Part shown: in pieces, positions 55,369 through 64,000 of the stretch
How positions within the stretch are numbered: the first letter of the stretch is position 1
Layout: each line of letters begins with the position of its first letter
NCBI GenBank assembly: GCA_900491605.1
Contig: UESW01001616.1
Location: 152,151 to 216,150, forward strand
From: Calamus simplicifolius
Lineage: Eukaryota > Streptophyta > Magnoliopsida > Arecales > Arecaceae
DNA: 64,000 nucleotides
Direction: 5' to 3'
Notes under the pieces: model-generated
The model's input: the letters and a program-made list of their open reading frames with translations, nothing else
Databases searched by the model: none
What the model was told of the DNA's origin: nothing
Position numbers and translations under genes: made by a program

Positions 55369-56640
55369 GTGAAGGATGATCTCTTGGTGATATCAGATGG
55401 TCATAGGCACAACACAAAGATGTGGACCTTGGATTCAGCTTGTTCTCATCATTACACTCCCAACCGATCATGGTTTAACACTTATACAAAGGTTGATGAG
55501 GGGTGTGTGACTCTTGAAGATGATCACCCATGCAAGGTGGTAGGGATTGACACAGTGAGGGTAAGAATGTTTGATGACATGATGCGCACTCTTACCAGTG
55601 TGAAGCATGTCCCAGAACTCAAAAAAAATCTGATATCATTGGGGTACTTAGAGTGGATTAGATACAGCTTCAACAGTCATGCCAGGAGTGGAGTTCTGAA
55701 TATCTCCAATAGAGCTATGGTGGTGATGAGAGGGATGAGGCTAGAAAATAACTTATATAAGATGGAGGGCTCTGTAGTGATTATGAAATCTGAGGCAGTA
55801 GTTGTGGAATAGGATCCTCGGGATGTGTACATGATATGACATTACCGTCTAAACCACATGGAAGATAGGGGGATGAAAGAACTGAGTAAGAGAGTGCTGC
55901 TGCCAGACCTGAGTGGTGGAGATATAAAGATATGTAAGCCACATCAGATGAAAAAGCAGAGGAGAGTATAGTTCTTAGTCAGCACAGCTAGGAGTGCAGA
56001 ACCCCTTGAGCTAGTACATAGAAATGTCTAGGGATCAGCCCTAGTTTCTGCAAGGAATAGGGCTAGATACTTCTTGACCCTAATAGATGATTTCCCAAGA
56101 AAGCTATGGATCTACTTCATAAAGGAGAATCAGAGGTCTTCACCAAGTTCACAATCAGGAAGGCTGAGGTGGAGGAGAAGGGTAGGAGTGTGAAGTGTTT
56201 GAGGTTAGATAATAACGAAAAATACACCAGTATGAAGTTTCAGAGTTTTTGTGAGGAGTGGGGCATCAAAAGGCACTTCTCGGTGATGAAAACTCCTCAA
56301 CATAATGGAGGGCTGAGAGGATGAACAGAACACTGTTGAAAAAAATAAGGTGCTTGAGGCTGCAAGCAGTGCTTTCAAAGATGTTCTAGGTTGACGCAGT
56401 AGGTGCAGCTAGCTACTTGGTCAATCGGTCACCACACACTAGGTTGGGTGGAGGCATTCTAGAGGAGATATGGTCTGAAGGGAAGACAAGCTTGAACCAT
56501 CTGAGGGTGTTTGGATGCATGGCATATGTACATATTGGTGTTGGAGATTGAAGTAAGTTGGACACCAGATCAAAGAAGATAGTGTTCCTGGGCTAACTGC
56601 ACGGAATCAAGTGGTATTGACTGTGGAACCCCTTAGAGAA
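55369..56640 (+). pseudogene. Copia-3 protease-integrase remnant
   Basis: 147-codon frame with the protease signature MWTLDSACSHHYT and RVRMFDDMMRTLTSVKHVPE. Then pieces of integrase with stops: HYRLNHMEDRGMKELSK, CKPHQM (first part of the Cys pair changed), FPRKLWIYFIK, and CLRLDNNEKYTSMKFQSFCE, where LDN keeps the catalytic Asp. KTPQHNGG follows with a shift. Clearly decayed. Confidence 0.8.
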
Positions 56641-56939
56641 GAAGGTTTTCATCAACATGGATGTAACCTTTGATGAGAGCTTGATCCTTCATAGCAGAGA
56701 TGGTATAGATGCGCAGCAGGGATTGCAGAAGGTGAAACACGATAACACTAGTCAGATGACCTACACAGTCATGCCATTTGCTAGTGGACCGAGAGGATTT
56801 GAGATTCAAATTGAAAAGACTGATAGAGGGGATAGAAGCCAGGGAGTTCAGCAGGATGCAGCTAGGCAGGGGACTGATATGAGATCGTACAACATAGGCC
56901 CAGAAGGAACGTGCGACCACCAGTTCGATACGATTTCGA

Positions 56940-57350
56940 GGATTCGTTGTCATATGCCTTGGTGATAGCGAATGAAGACCCTTACACCTATGAGGAGGCT
57001 ATAGAGAGCTAGGACAGCCAGAACAGAGATAGGTGGGCCCAATCTATGATAGAAAATGCAGGCTATAGTAGAGAAGATGTAATCTATCCATATGATTGGT
57101 ACGTGGCAGTTGGTCCAATTGCCACAAGGAAAAAATTCATTTGTTGCAAATGGGTTTATCAGCACATGGAAGAGCCTTCAGAGCAAAGGGGTATCGGGTA
57201 TAAGGCAAGACTAGTGGTCAGAGAATACTCTCAAAAGGAAGGCATCGACTACAGAGAGCTGGTGGAAGAAGGTGGAGTGAAGCTGATGAAGATACACACC
57301 AAGGAGAATCCAGCATCAAGGTTCTTTCACAGAACAGCTTGGTGTTGCAG
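56940..57350 (+). pseudogene. Copia-3 RT start fused to RNase H tail by deletion
   Basis: The frame 57046-57354 runs from RT entry (ICCKWVYQHMEEPSEQRGIG, YKARLVVREYSQKEGIDY) straight into RELVEEGGVKLMKIHTKENP, which is the RNase H end of the same family. About 1.2 kb present in Copia-1 between these points, including YVDD and the RNase H core, is gone. The junction is near 57,250. Confidence 0.85.
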
Positions 57351-57401
57351 CTAATGGACACGATGGTCGTGCTGAGGCCTTGAAAGCACCAAGGTAAAGA
57401 T

Positions 57402-57993
57402 TGTTGAGCCTGGTATGGTGCTATCAAGGCTCAGGTTGGGCTAACTTATATTGGGCTAGGTGTGGGTCCAAGGGTTAAGATTAAATCAAGTCACAGATGT
57501 ACACGGGCTTGGGGATTAGTTTAATTTTATTGGGTTAGTCCATGGGAGTTTTTGTAAAGTCTGAGTCAATCTTACTCTGTTATGGATTTAAACTCTAATC
57601 CTTAGGGTTTATGAATAAAAAATTTAATCATGTATTTAAACTTTAGTCTCTAAAAATTATGAACAAAAAAAATTAATCCTTTTCTTCTAATATTTTTCTC
57701 TCTATCTTCTCCTCCCTTCTCCCTTCTCCCTTCTCCGCCGCAACGTCTTCCCTGTTCTCAGCTACAACATCCTAGCATGGAGGGGTGGAACAGTGACGTG
57801 CGCCCAAGAACCGGAGCGCGCTTCCCTCTACGGGATCCAGATGACTTCTGTGAGAAGATCACGTTGGTGGAGGGGACGTGAAGACATTTGTTGCCAAGGG
57901 ATGCTTCATCCACAGGTCATGGGAATCAAGAGAGTATCAAGTGGATCCAAGCATGTTCCACGAGCGATCGATGTGGGGGATTCACTGGAAGCC
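57402..57993 (+). repeat. 3' LTR of Copia-3, left part
   Basis: Starts TGTTGAGCCTGG after the purine tract CAAGGTAAAGAT. Follows the 5' LTR to GGGGGATTCACTGGAAGCC, where the poly-T of LINE-2 begins. Confidence 0.88.
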
Positions 57994-58024
57994 TTTTTTT
58001 TTTTTTTTTGATAAAGACGGGCGA

Positions 58025-61000
58025 TCATACAAGTCTAGTATGAGTCAGCCCAGATACATCAGATTGCAGAATTTGAAATAATACAGGAGGACATGGTTCA
58101 CCCATAGTCCATATCCTATATCCTACATGCTGAGCCACGGCCGTCGCTGCCCAGTCAGCAGCCGTGTTGGCTTCATAGAAAACATGATAAATCTGGGCAG
58201 AATCCACGTTCTGAAGCATAGTCCATATATCTGCTAAGATCGAATTGGTGGATACATCAGGAGCTTTATCTTTCCGTATCCACTGAATGACAGTCATAGA
58301 GTCTCCTTCAATAACAAGACTCTGGGCTCGAAGAGTCTGCACCGCATAAGAAATACCTGCCCATGCAGCACAAAGCTCAGCCATGGGAACAGAGAAGTCC
58401 AGAGACCCACATCCACCCGCCGCTATCATTTTACCCTGTGGACCACGAATGATGAAGGCCGAACCAGCAAGTCTGCCGCGAACACTCCTATCAAAGTTGA
58501 TTTTAACAAAACCTGGAGGAGGGGGCTCCCAAGAAATAAAAATCGTACGCCGGTTCGCTGCCGTAGCAGCAGGGGAACCCTAGAGGCCAGATGTATCAAA
58601 ACCAACAGAATGAAGGGCACGGGCACAATCCACGGACATTGATCTAATTTTTCTTATTAGCTGATGAGAAGAGATACAATCCTCGGAAAAGATAATCTGG
58701 TTCCTAGATAGCCATATCTGGTAAGCAGTAATCGCCCAAAGGCCGCGATTGTGCTGAGGAGCCGTCCGGAGATCCTGGAGAAAGATAGGACGAGGAGAAC
58801 CGTAGACATCCACTCTGAACACATAACCCATGAGATACCAAATCCTTCTAGCTCTAAGGCATTTGAATATAGCATGATCAATAGTCTCGTCCTCCGTACC
58901 GCATAAGGGGCAGGTCGGCTGGATAGGGAGACCCCTACGGTAGAGCATAGCACTCGTCGGTAGGCAATCTCACAGAAGCTTCCAAATAAAGAGCTGAACC
59001 CTAGGAAGAGTGGGAAGCTTCCATATCCACGCAGCATCCTTTGTACTCTGGACCGGAGGCCTGAAAATCCTGACAAGATCCCTGAGAGGGGCCCTAGTGA
59101 GGGAGGATCTCTGCCAAAGCCTAATATCAGCGGAGGGGCATGAGATAAGAGGGATCGATAGAATCCTCTGAGAAAGATCCTTGCCAAAAAGACTGGTCAC
59201 CATGGGGGTGTTCCAGGAGGGGGGGACAGATGAAATCAGATCCTTAACCCTCATATCAGTTGGAATATCAGTGCTAAAAAATGAGGGCCATCGAGACAGT
59301 GGAAGCTCTGAAATCCATGAATCCTGAATGGCATCTATAGAATGACCATCTCCAATCATCCAAGAGATATTCATCCGAATGGTGTCGGCAACCTGGCACA
59401 CCTCCTTCCAAAAGAAAGAGCTGCCTCTGGGCGACGAAATGAGCTCTTCTGGCTTCCAATCACCATATCTAGCCCGCATGACCGAGCTCCAAAGACAATG
59501 CGGCTCTAAAAGGAAACGAGAAGCATGTCTGGCCAGTAAAGCTTGACGTCTGACCACCAAGGATTGGATCCCAAGACCACCTTCATGAATAGGCATGCAT
59601 ATCTTGTCCCAAGAAAGAAGATGAATACCATGCCCATTTTGCATAGATGCCCATAAAAATCTCTGATCCATCTCTCAAACCTCCTCAAACAAGTAGTCGG
59701 GATGGCCGTATTTGATAACATAAAGAGCGGAAGGAAAGATAGAACGGACCGAATAATGGTGATCCGAGCCATCATAGAAAGATCAGTGACTTGCCAGCCA
59801 TCAATACGCTGACGAACCCGCCTCTCAAGGTCCTCAAAATCAGAGCATCGAGGGCGTCTGCCAGTCATGGGGATCCCCAAATACATAAAGCGATCAGTCT
59901 GAGTAGTGATGCCCAGCCGATCAATGATAGCTTCACTAGTAAGTCTGGATGTCTTCGGACTAAAACAAATAGACGACTTCTGAAGATTGACCTTCTGACC
60001 CGAAGCTTGACAATAGCATTGAATAATGGAATCGAAGGAAGCCGCATTTTCAGTAGTGGCCTGACCCAGAAGAATACAGTCATCCGCAAACAAAAGATGG
60101 GAGATGGAAAAACCCGCATCCCCCATTTTGAAAGGGACAATCCTCTGGTTGTACTGAGCTAAATGGAGAGCACGAGAGAGATCATCCGCAGCCATGATGA
60201 ACAGAAGGGGAGATAACGGACATCCCTGACGTAATCCAACCGAAGATTGAAAAAACTCAGTCGGGCTCCCATTGATAATCAAAGAAAAAGAAGGCCTCTG
60301 GATACAAGCCATAACCCATTCAGTAAACCTCTCATCAAAACCAAAACCCTGAAGAGAGCGATATAAAAAGTTCCAACTCAGTCTATCATAAGCCCTTTCC
60401 ATATCAAGCTTAATGGCCATAAGACACCTTCTAACAGGGGCTCTATGAAGGTCGTGCATAAACTCCTGAGTGATAAGAACATTGTCCGAGATAGAACGAC
60501 CTCTGATAAACGCTCCTTGTTCCTCTGAAATAATACGGGGGATCACGCCGGAGACGAGAAGCTAAGAGACGAGCGCAGATCTTGTACATAGTAGTACATA
60601 AGCTAATCGGTCTGAAGTGCTGAGGAAGAGAAGCGTCTGGGCGTTTAGGCACTAGGGTAATAAGAGTGCGATTCCAATCCTCAGGAATCTGCTTAGATTG
60701 GAATACATTTTGGATAGCCTGAACCATTTCCTGACCAACAATATCCCAGTAATGACGGAAAAAGAAAGGCGGAAATCCATCCGGTCCAGGAGCCTTATCC
60801 GGACCTAGATCCCAAAGAGCCTGACGGACCTCCTCCGCATAAACAGGCCTAATAAGAAGGGCGTTATCCGAAGAGGATACCTTCCGGGTATCAGAAACCG
60901 GGGTAACCGGAATCCCGTTGCCCAAACTTTCAGACCATCTTGAATGGAAGAAATGAAGAAGCTGAGAACGGATATGGTGAATATCCTCCTGATGATTACC

Positions 61001-62157
61001 CTCATCATCCACTAACCGTCGAATTCTGTTGGCTGCCCGCCTCTTCAAAGTAGCCTGATGGAAAAATCTGGTATTACGATCCCCTTCACGTATCCACTGG
61101 ACTCTAGATCGTTGCCTCCAATATAACTCTTGTTGTCGAAGGAGGAAGTGATGACGAGCAAGATTCTCTCGCAGCAAGGAGAGATCAGAGGGCAAAAGAA
61201 ATCCATCGAGGTCCTCCTTCGTCTGAATGGCGCTGATAACGGATTCAGCCATCTCCACTTGCCTGACTAGATCCCCAACCTCCAGTCTATTCCATCTGGA
61301 AAGTCTTCGACTGGCCAAAATAAGACGACGTGAAATCCGATAGGCTGCATTACCCCTGATGGGAAGGTGCCAGATCTGGGAAATGATAGTCGAGCAGAAG
61401 AGTGGACCGTCCAGAATCGTTCAAAACGAAACTGTTTCCTCTGATGAAGAACATCCTCCAGGGAAATCAGAATAGGGCAGTGATCCGAGGCAATCCTCGA
61501 AAGGTGAGTGACAGTGGCAGCTGGGAATTTTTGGAGCCACTGAGGGGTTGCCAGAGCTCTGTCAATTCTCTCCCAAACACGAGCTGTCCCCTGACGGTTA
61601 TTGCACCAAGTAAATTGAGGTCCCGAGTACCCCAAATCCATCAGCCCAGTGGATCCAATGAATGATCTAAATTCATTAATATCAGTTGAATTGGTAACTG
61701 GCCTACCCCCTCTCTTCTCATTAGCTTCGGTAATACAGTTGAAATCACCAGCAATAATGGAAGGAATTCCTTGAGCTATAAGGGCAGTCAAATCGGACCA
61801 GAGAGTACGACGCTCACGGTAATCCGTACTGGCATAGACTGCCGATATGATCCAGGGATCAGAGTTCCCTTCAGAGACAGCAAGATTTATTTGTTGACTA
61901 CTTTGATGGAAAGCTTCAATTGTGACAGCTGAGTCACGCCAAACAGCCAAAATACCTCCAGACTGCCCCACTGCCTCCACTGCATATGAAGACCAGGACC
62001 GGACAATCTGCCTCTGAAAACGAACCAGACTTTCACCAGACAGCCTTGTTTCTAAAAGAACACATATATCAAAGTTATGTTTCTGAATCAATCTACTAAA
62101 AGAGGAATGGAAAGAAGGCTTATTAGCTCCTCTAACATTCCAAATTAAAATCTTCAT
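58025..62157 (-). pseudogene. LINE-2 ORF2: EN-RT-zf-RVT-RNase H with few breaks
   Basis: Endonuclease 62157-61267: MKILIWNVRGANKPSFHS, VLLETRLSGES, IIAGDFNCITEANEKRGGR, QFTWCNNRQG, IASDHCPILIS, all expected catalytic motifs. RT in frames 61318-60443 and 60546-59506: PDKAPGPDGFPPFFFRHYWD, HFRPISLCTTMYKICARLLA, IKLDMERAYDRLSW, GLRQGCPLSP, active site LLFADDCILL. Thumb region 59671-58970 (WMIGDGHSIDAIQDSW). zf-RVT CPLCGTEDETIDHAIFKC in 58948-58580. RNase H 58560-58025 with FDRSVRG (Arg where Gly is usual), AELCAAW, IEGDSMTV and AADWAA. Frameshifts lie near 61,290, 60,500 and 59,640, with stops at 58970 and 58580. Few enough changes to suggest a fairly young copy. Confidence 0.92.
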
Positions 62158-62160
62158 AGA

Positions 62161-63802
62161 TTAACTGGAATTAACTTGGACCACCTCCTGGTCCTCTACC
62201 ATCTCACTGTCAGCATTCTGAGGAGAACTGACCTGCATGGCACCAGAATCTGCCTCAATGAGACTTGAACCCTGGCCCCTAAGGTTTACCTCGGTAACCT
62301 GACCCTCCTGGTCTACAGGCCTATCAAGATTAATATGGTTCAGCACCTGAATCGGTTCCAAGCAACAAAGAGACTGGGCCAGTTTTGTAGGCAAGGATTG
62401 ATATCCTTTTGACTTTTGGCCAAATTTCCCTTATATTTCCCTTTTTTCTTTTCCATTTTGGAAATAGATCTGGGGGGCATTCCTTCAACAGTACGAGCCC
62501 GCTTAAGAGGCCCCGAACCCTTCACCCTAATTTCCATCTGGCCATCAACTTGAGGATCCAAAGCCAATGAAGCAAATGGATTTACTGAAATTAGGGATTG
62601 GGATGAAAAAGTTTCAGAGAGGCCACTGTGATTCATTTTGTTTTTCCCTTTCACAGTATCAGCTGAAACGGCACGCTGGTAAGAGACCGGCACGGCCACC
62701 AGAGGCAAAGAATTGAGCTTCATTCCCTTAGCCACTTTCTTCTTCCTCTGAGGCTTAGCAATAGTTTCATCAGCCACCAAGGGAATTGGCAAAACCTCTG
62801 AAGCTGAAGCAGGGCAGTCCGAAGACTCTCCCGGCTTGCTGCAATCAGAACCAGAATTTCCTGAGCCGTGAAGAACTCGTCGTCCCAGCTTCACCGGGGT
62901 CTTCCATCCATCCTTCACTCTCGGCTCCAAAGAACCAGGCAGAGGAGAAGGACGAGGACCTGAGACACCATGCTGAGCTTGACGCAGGGGATCCTCAACT
63001 TGCCTCCGTTGATGAATGTAGCCATCCACGATCCGAAGACGAAGCTGCTGGCGGAGTCCTCCGAATCAGCCTTAGCCTCCAACGCACAGGGTCCCTCCAG
63101 ATGCAAAGACCCACACTTCGGGCAGAATCCTTCCAAGGATTCGAAGACGAACGGCTGCCAAAAGGGTCCATTCAAGCCCTGAACCCTAGTCCCAGGGCGG
63201 AGGGGACGATGGAGGTTAACACGCAGAGCCACCCTAGCAAACCCTCCCCTGTTCCTTGACGCCGTCGCAGCATCAACAAAGCAGAAGGAACCCGCTTGCT
63301 CTGAGATGGATCTGAAGAAATCCTCCTTCCAGAACTCCATAGGCAGGCTCGGCAATCTCATCCAAACCAGAGCAGAGGAGATGGATTGCTCGTTCGGGAA
63401 GAAATCCGGGCGCCATGCTTCTGTGCCTATAATTTGGCCATTAATCACCCACGGCCGATTAAGGATTATCTTGACTGCCTGAGAGTCTCCAAAACGAAAG
63501 AGATGACACCGGAAAGCCAAGGAGACTGGGACGATTCCTCCAGCGATCCCAGCTCGCCTAAATTCACGAATATAAGCTTCAGCCGGCACCCACCGAGAGA
63601 AGGAATGGGCCATCACAACATTCTGCTTCCAACCAGCCGCCTCCGCTTCCAGTTGAGGGATCGGGATCTGGACAACCTCAGGAAAGATTGACTCCATCTT
63701 CTCCACCTCCGACGAAGAAGGAGAAGAGGAAACCCATCTGAATCCGGAAGCCGGAGCAGCTCGTCGGGGAAGATGGACCTTCTCAGTCAAATCCGGAACC
63801 AT
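62161..63802 (-). pseudogene. LINE-2 ORF1: DUF4283 + zinc knuckle RNA-binding protein, two frameshifts
   Basis: Start ATG 63802 (MVPDLTEKVHLPRRAAP). The first frame runs to about 63,000 and holds the DUF4283-like domain (RWVPAEAYIREFRRAGIAGG, IILNRPWVINGQIIGTEAWR, LPSLPMEFWKEDFFRSIS) and the knuckle FCPKCGSLHLEGPC. A shift near 63,000 leads to a basic, Pro/Ser-rich frame (63029-62340), and another near 62,390 to the acidic tail ending VVQVNSS and TAA 62161-62163. ORF2 starts 3 nt further on in the same frame (TAA TCT ATG). Expected to coat LINE RNA. Confidence 0.88.
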
Positions 63803-63888
63803 GACTAGAAGAGGGGAGACGGAACAACCAATGGAGGAAACTCTCACCCAGCCGGCGGAGATCGCCGGAGATCAAGCAAGACGAAAGC

Positions 63889-63968
63889 TCGCGCACGAAT
63901 CTAAAAGCAAACACTGCGAGAGAACCAGGGAACCTCGCGCACGATTCTTAAAGCAAAACCGGCACTCA
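63889..63968 (-). repeat. Duplicated ~45-bp block at 5' end of LINE-2
   Basis: CTCGCGCACGAATCTAAAAG (63889 on) is repeated with few changes as CTCGCGCACGATTCTTAAAG about 46 bp further on; the 5' end of LINE-1 aligns with the inner copy only. It looks like a short two-monomer promoter region. Confidence 0.6.
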
Positions 63969-63974
63969 AAAAAT

Positions 63975-64000
63975 GCTGGGTGGATTCCAATGGAAAAGTA
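63975..64000 (+). repeat. 3' LTR of Copia-3 resumes
   Basis: GCTGGGTGGATTCCAATGGA and following bases match the Copia-3 5' LTR at 54157-54186 (4 bp missing). This shows that LINE-2 is inside the LTR and that the element continues past the window. Confidence 0.85.

Larger units (their letters stand above)
57994..63974 (-). mobile_element. LINE-2: nearly full-length L1-type LINE (minus strand)
   Basis: About 5.98 kb: poly-A (poly-T at 57994-58009), 3' UTR, ORF2 (EN-RT-zf-RVT-RNase H), ORF1, and a 5' UTR with a duplicated block. Same family as LINE-1 but better preserved. The left edge is exact. The right edge is placed where the Copia-3 LTR sequence resumes (GCTGGGTGGATTCC at 63975). Relative to the 5' LTR, 34 bp of target are missing and no TSD is visible. 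Confidence 0.92.
53523..64000 (+). mobile_element. Copia-3: decayed Ty1/copia element, internally deleted, interrupted by LINE-2
   Basis: 5' LTR 53523-54451, degenerate PBS, gag, protease and integrase remnants, truncated RT, RNase H tail, PPT, 3' LTR from 57402. The gag/pol type is the same as Copia-1 (LDSACSHHYT, RLENNLYKMEGSV). Most of RT and RNase H is missing, so it cannot be autonomous. LINE-2 occupies 57994-63974, and the 3' LTR continues at 63975 past the window edge. LTRs have diverged more than those of Copia-1, so it is older. Confidence 0.88.

Overview
The window is nuclear DNA of a flowering plant. Evidence for this is spliceosomal introns, an AT-rich intergenic background, Ty1/copia elements primed by initiator-Met tRNA, L1-type LINEs with an RNase H domain, and two recognisable plant genes. 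The GC-rich intronless glutaredoxin-type gene and the sirevirus-like element fit a monocot, possibly a palm. That placement is inference; nothing here proves the species.

Layout. 1-7.9 kb is AT-rich intergenic DNA holding a 5'-truncated LINE with clean target-site duplications, three copies of a Tourist-like MITE (two in tandem) and a small GC-rich orphan patch. 7.93-13.95 kb is a near full-length, decayed L1-type LINE (LINE-1, + strand). 15.2-17.8 kb is a myristoylation-motif, glutaredoxin-like gene (+) whose last 50 or so codons are in a shifted frame. 20.66-26.33 kb is a complete Tnt1/Tork-like copia element (Copia-1, +) with near-identical LTRs and a 5-bp TSD, inserted among exon-like segments of an unidentified minus-strand gene (about 20.5-28.4 kb, possibly to 31.4 kb). 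28.9-29.4 kb holds a head-to-head pair of RTE-type LINE remnants. 34.2-39.36 kb is an intact minus-strand five-exon gene for an RRM protein of the BPA1 (binding partner of ACD11) type.

From about 41.2 kb to the right edge the DNA is a stack of insertions. The oldest layer is a decayed ORF of the 'putative gypsy-type transposon' kind with a coiled-coil tail. Copia-2 (42535-52684, - strand, sirevirus-like, about 10.15 kb, 1.44-1.46 kb LTRs, extra ORF after pol) interrupts it with a GTTGG TSD. Copia-3 (from 53523, + strand) enters the same ORF further on. LINE-2 (57994-about 63974, - strand, nearly full length) sits inside the 3' LTR of Copia-3, which resumes in the last 26 bases.

Only the BPA1-like gene looks fully functional. 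The glutaredoxin-like gene would be intact but for a 2-nt shift. Every transposon ORF is broken by stops, frameshifts, deletions or a lost catalytic residue. I do not see a clearly new biological system. The most unusual items are the extra 3' ORF and the palindromic GGAGTCGACTCC-type repeats shared by the LTR and the internal 3' region of Copia-2, the nested stack, and the split unidentified gene around Copia-1.
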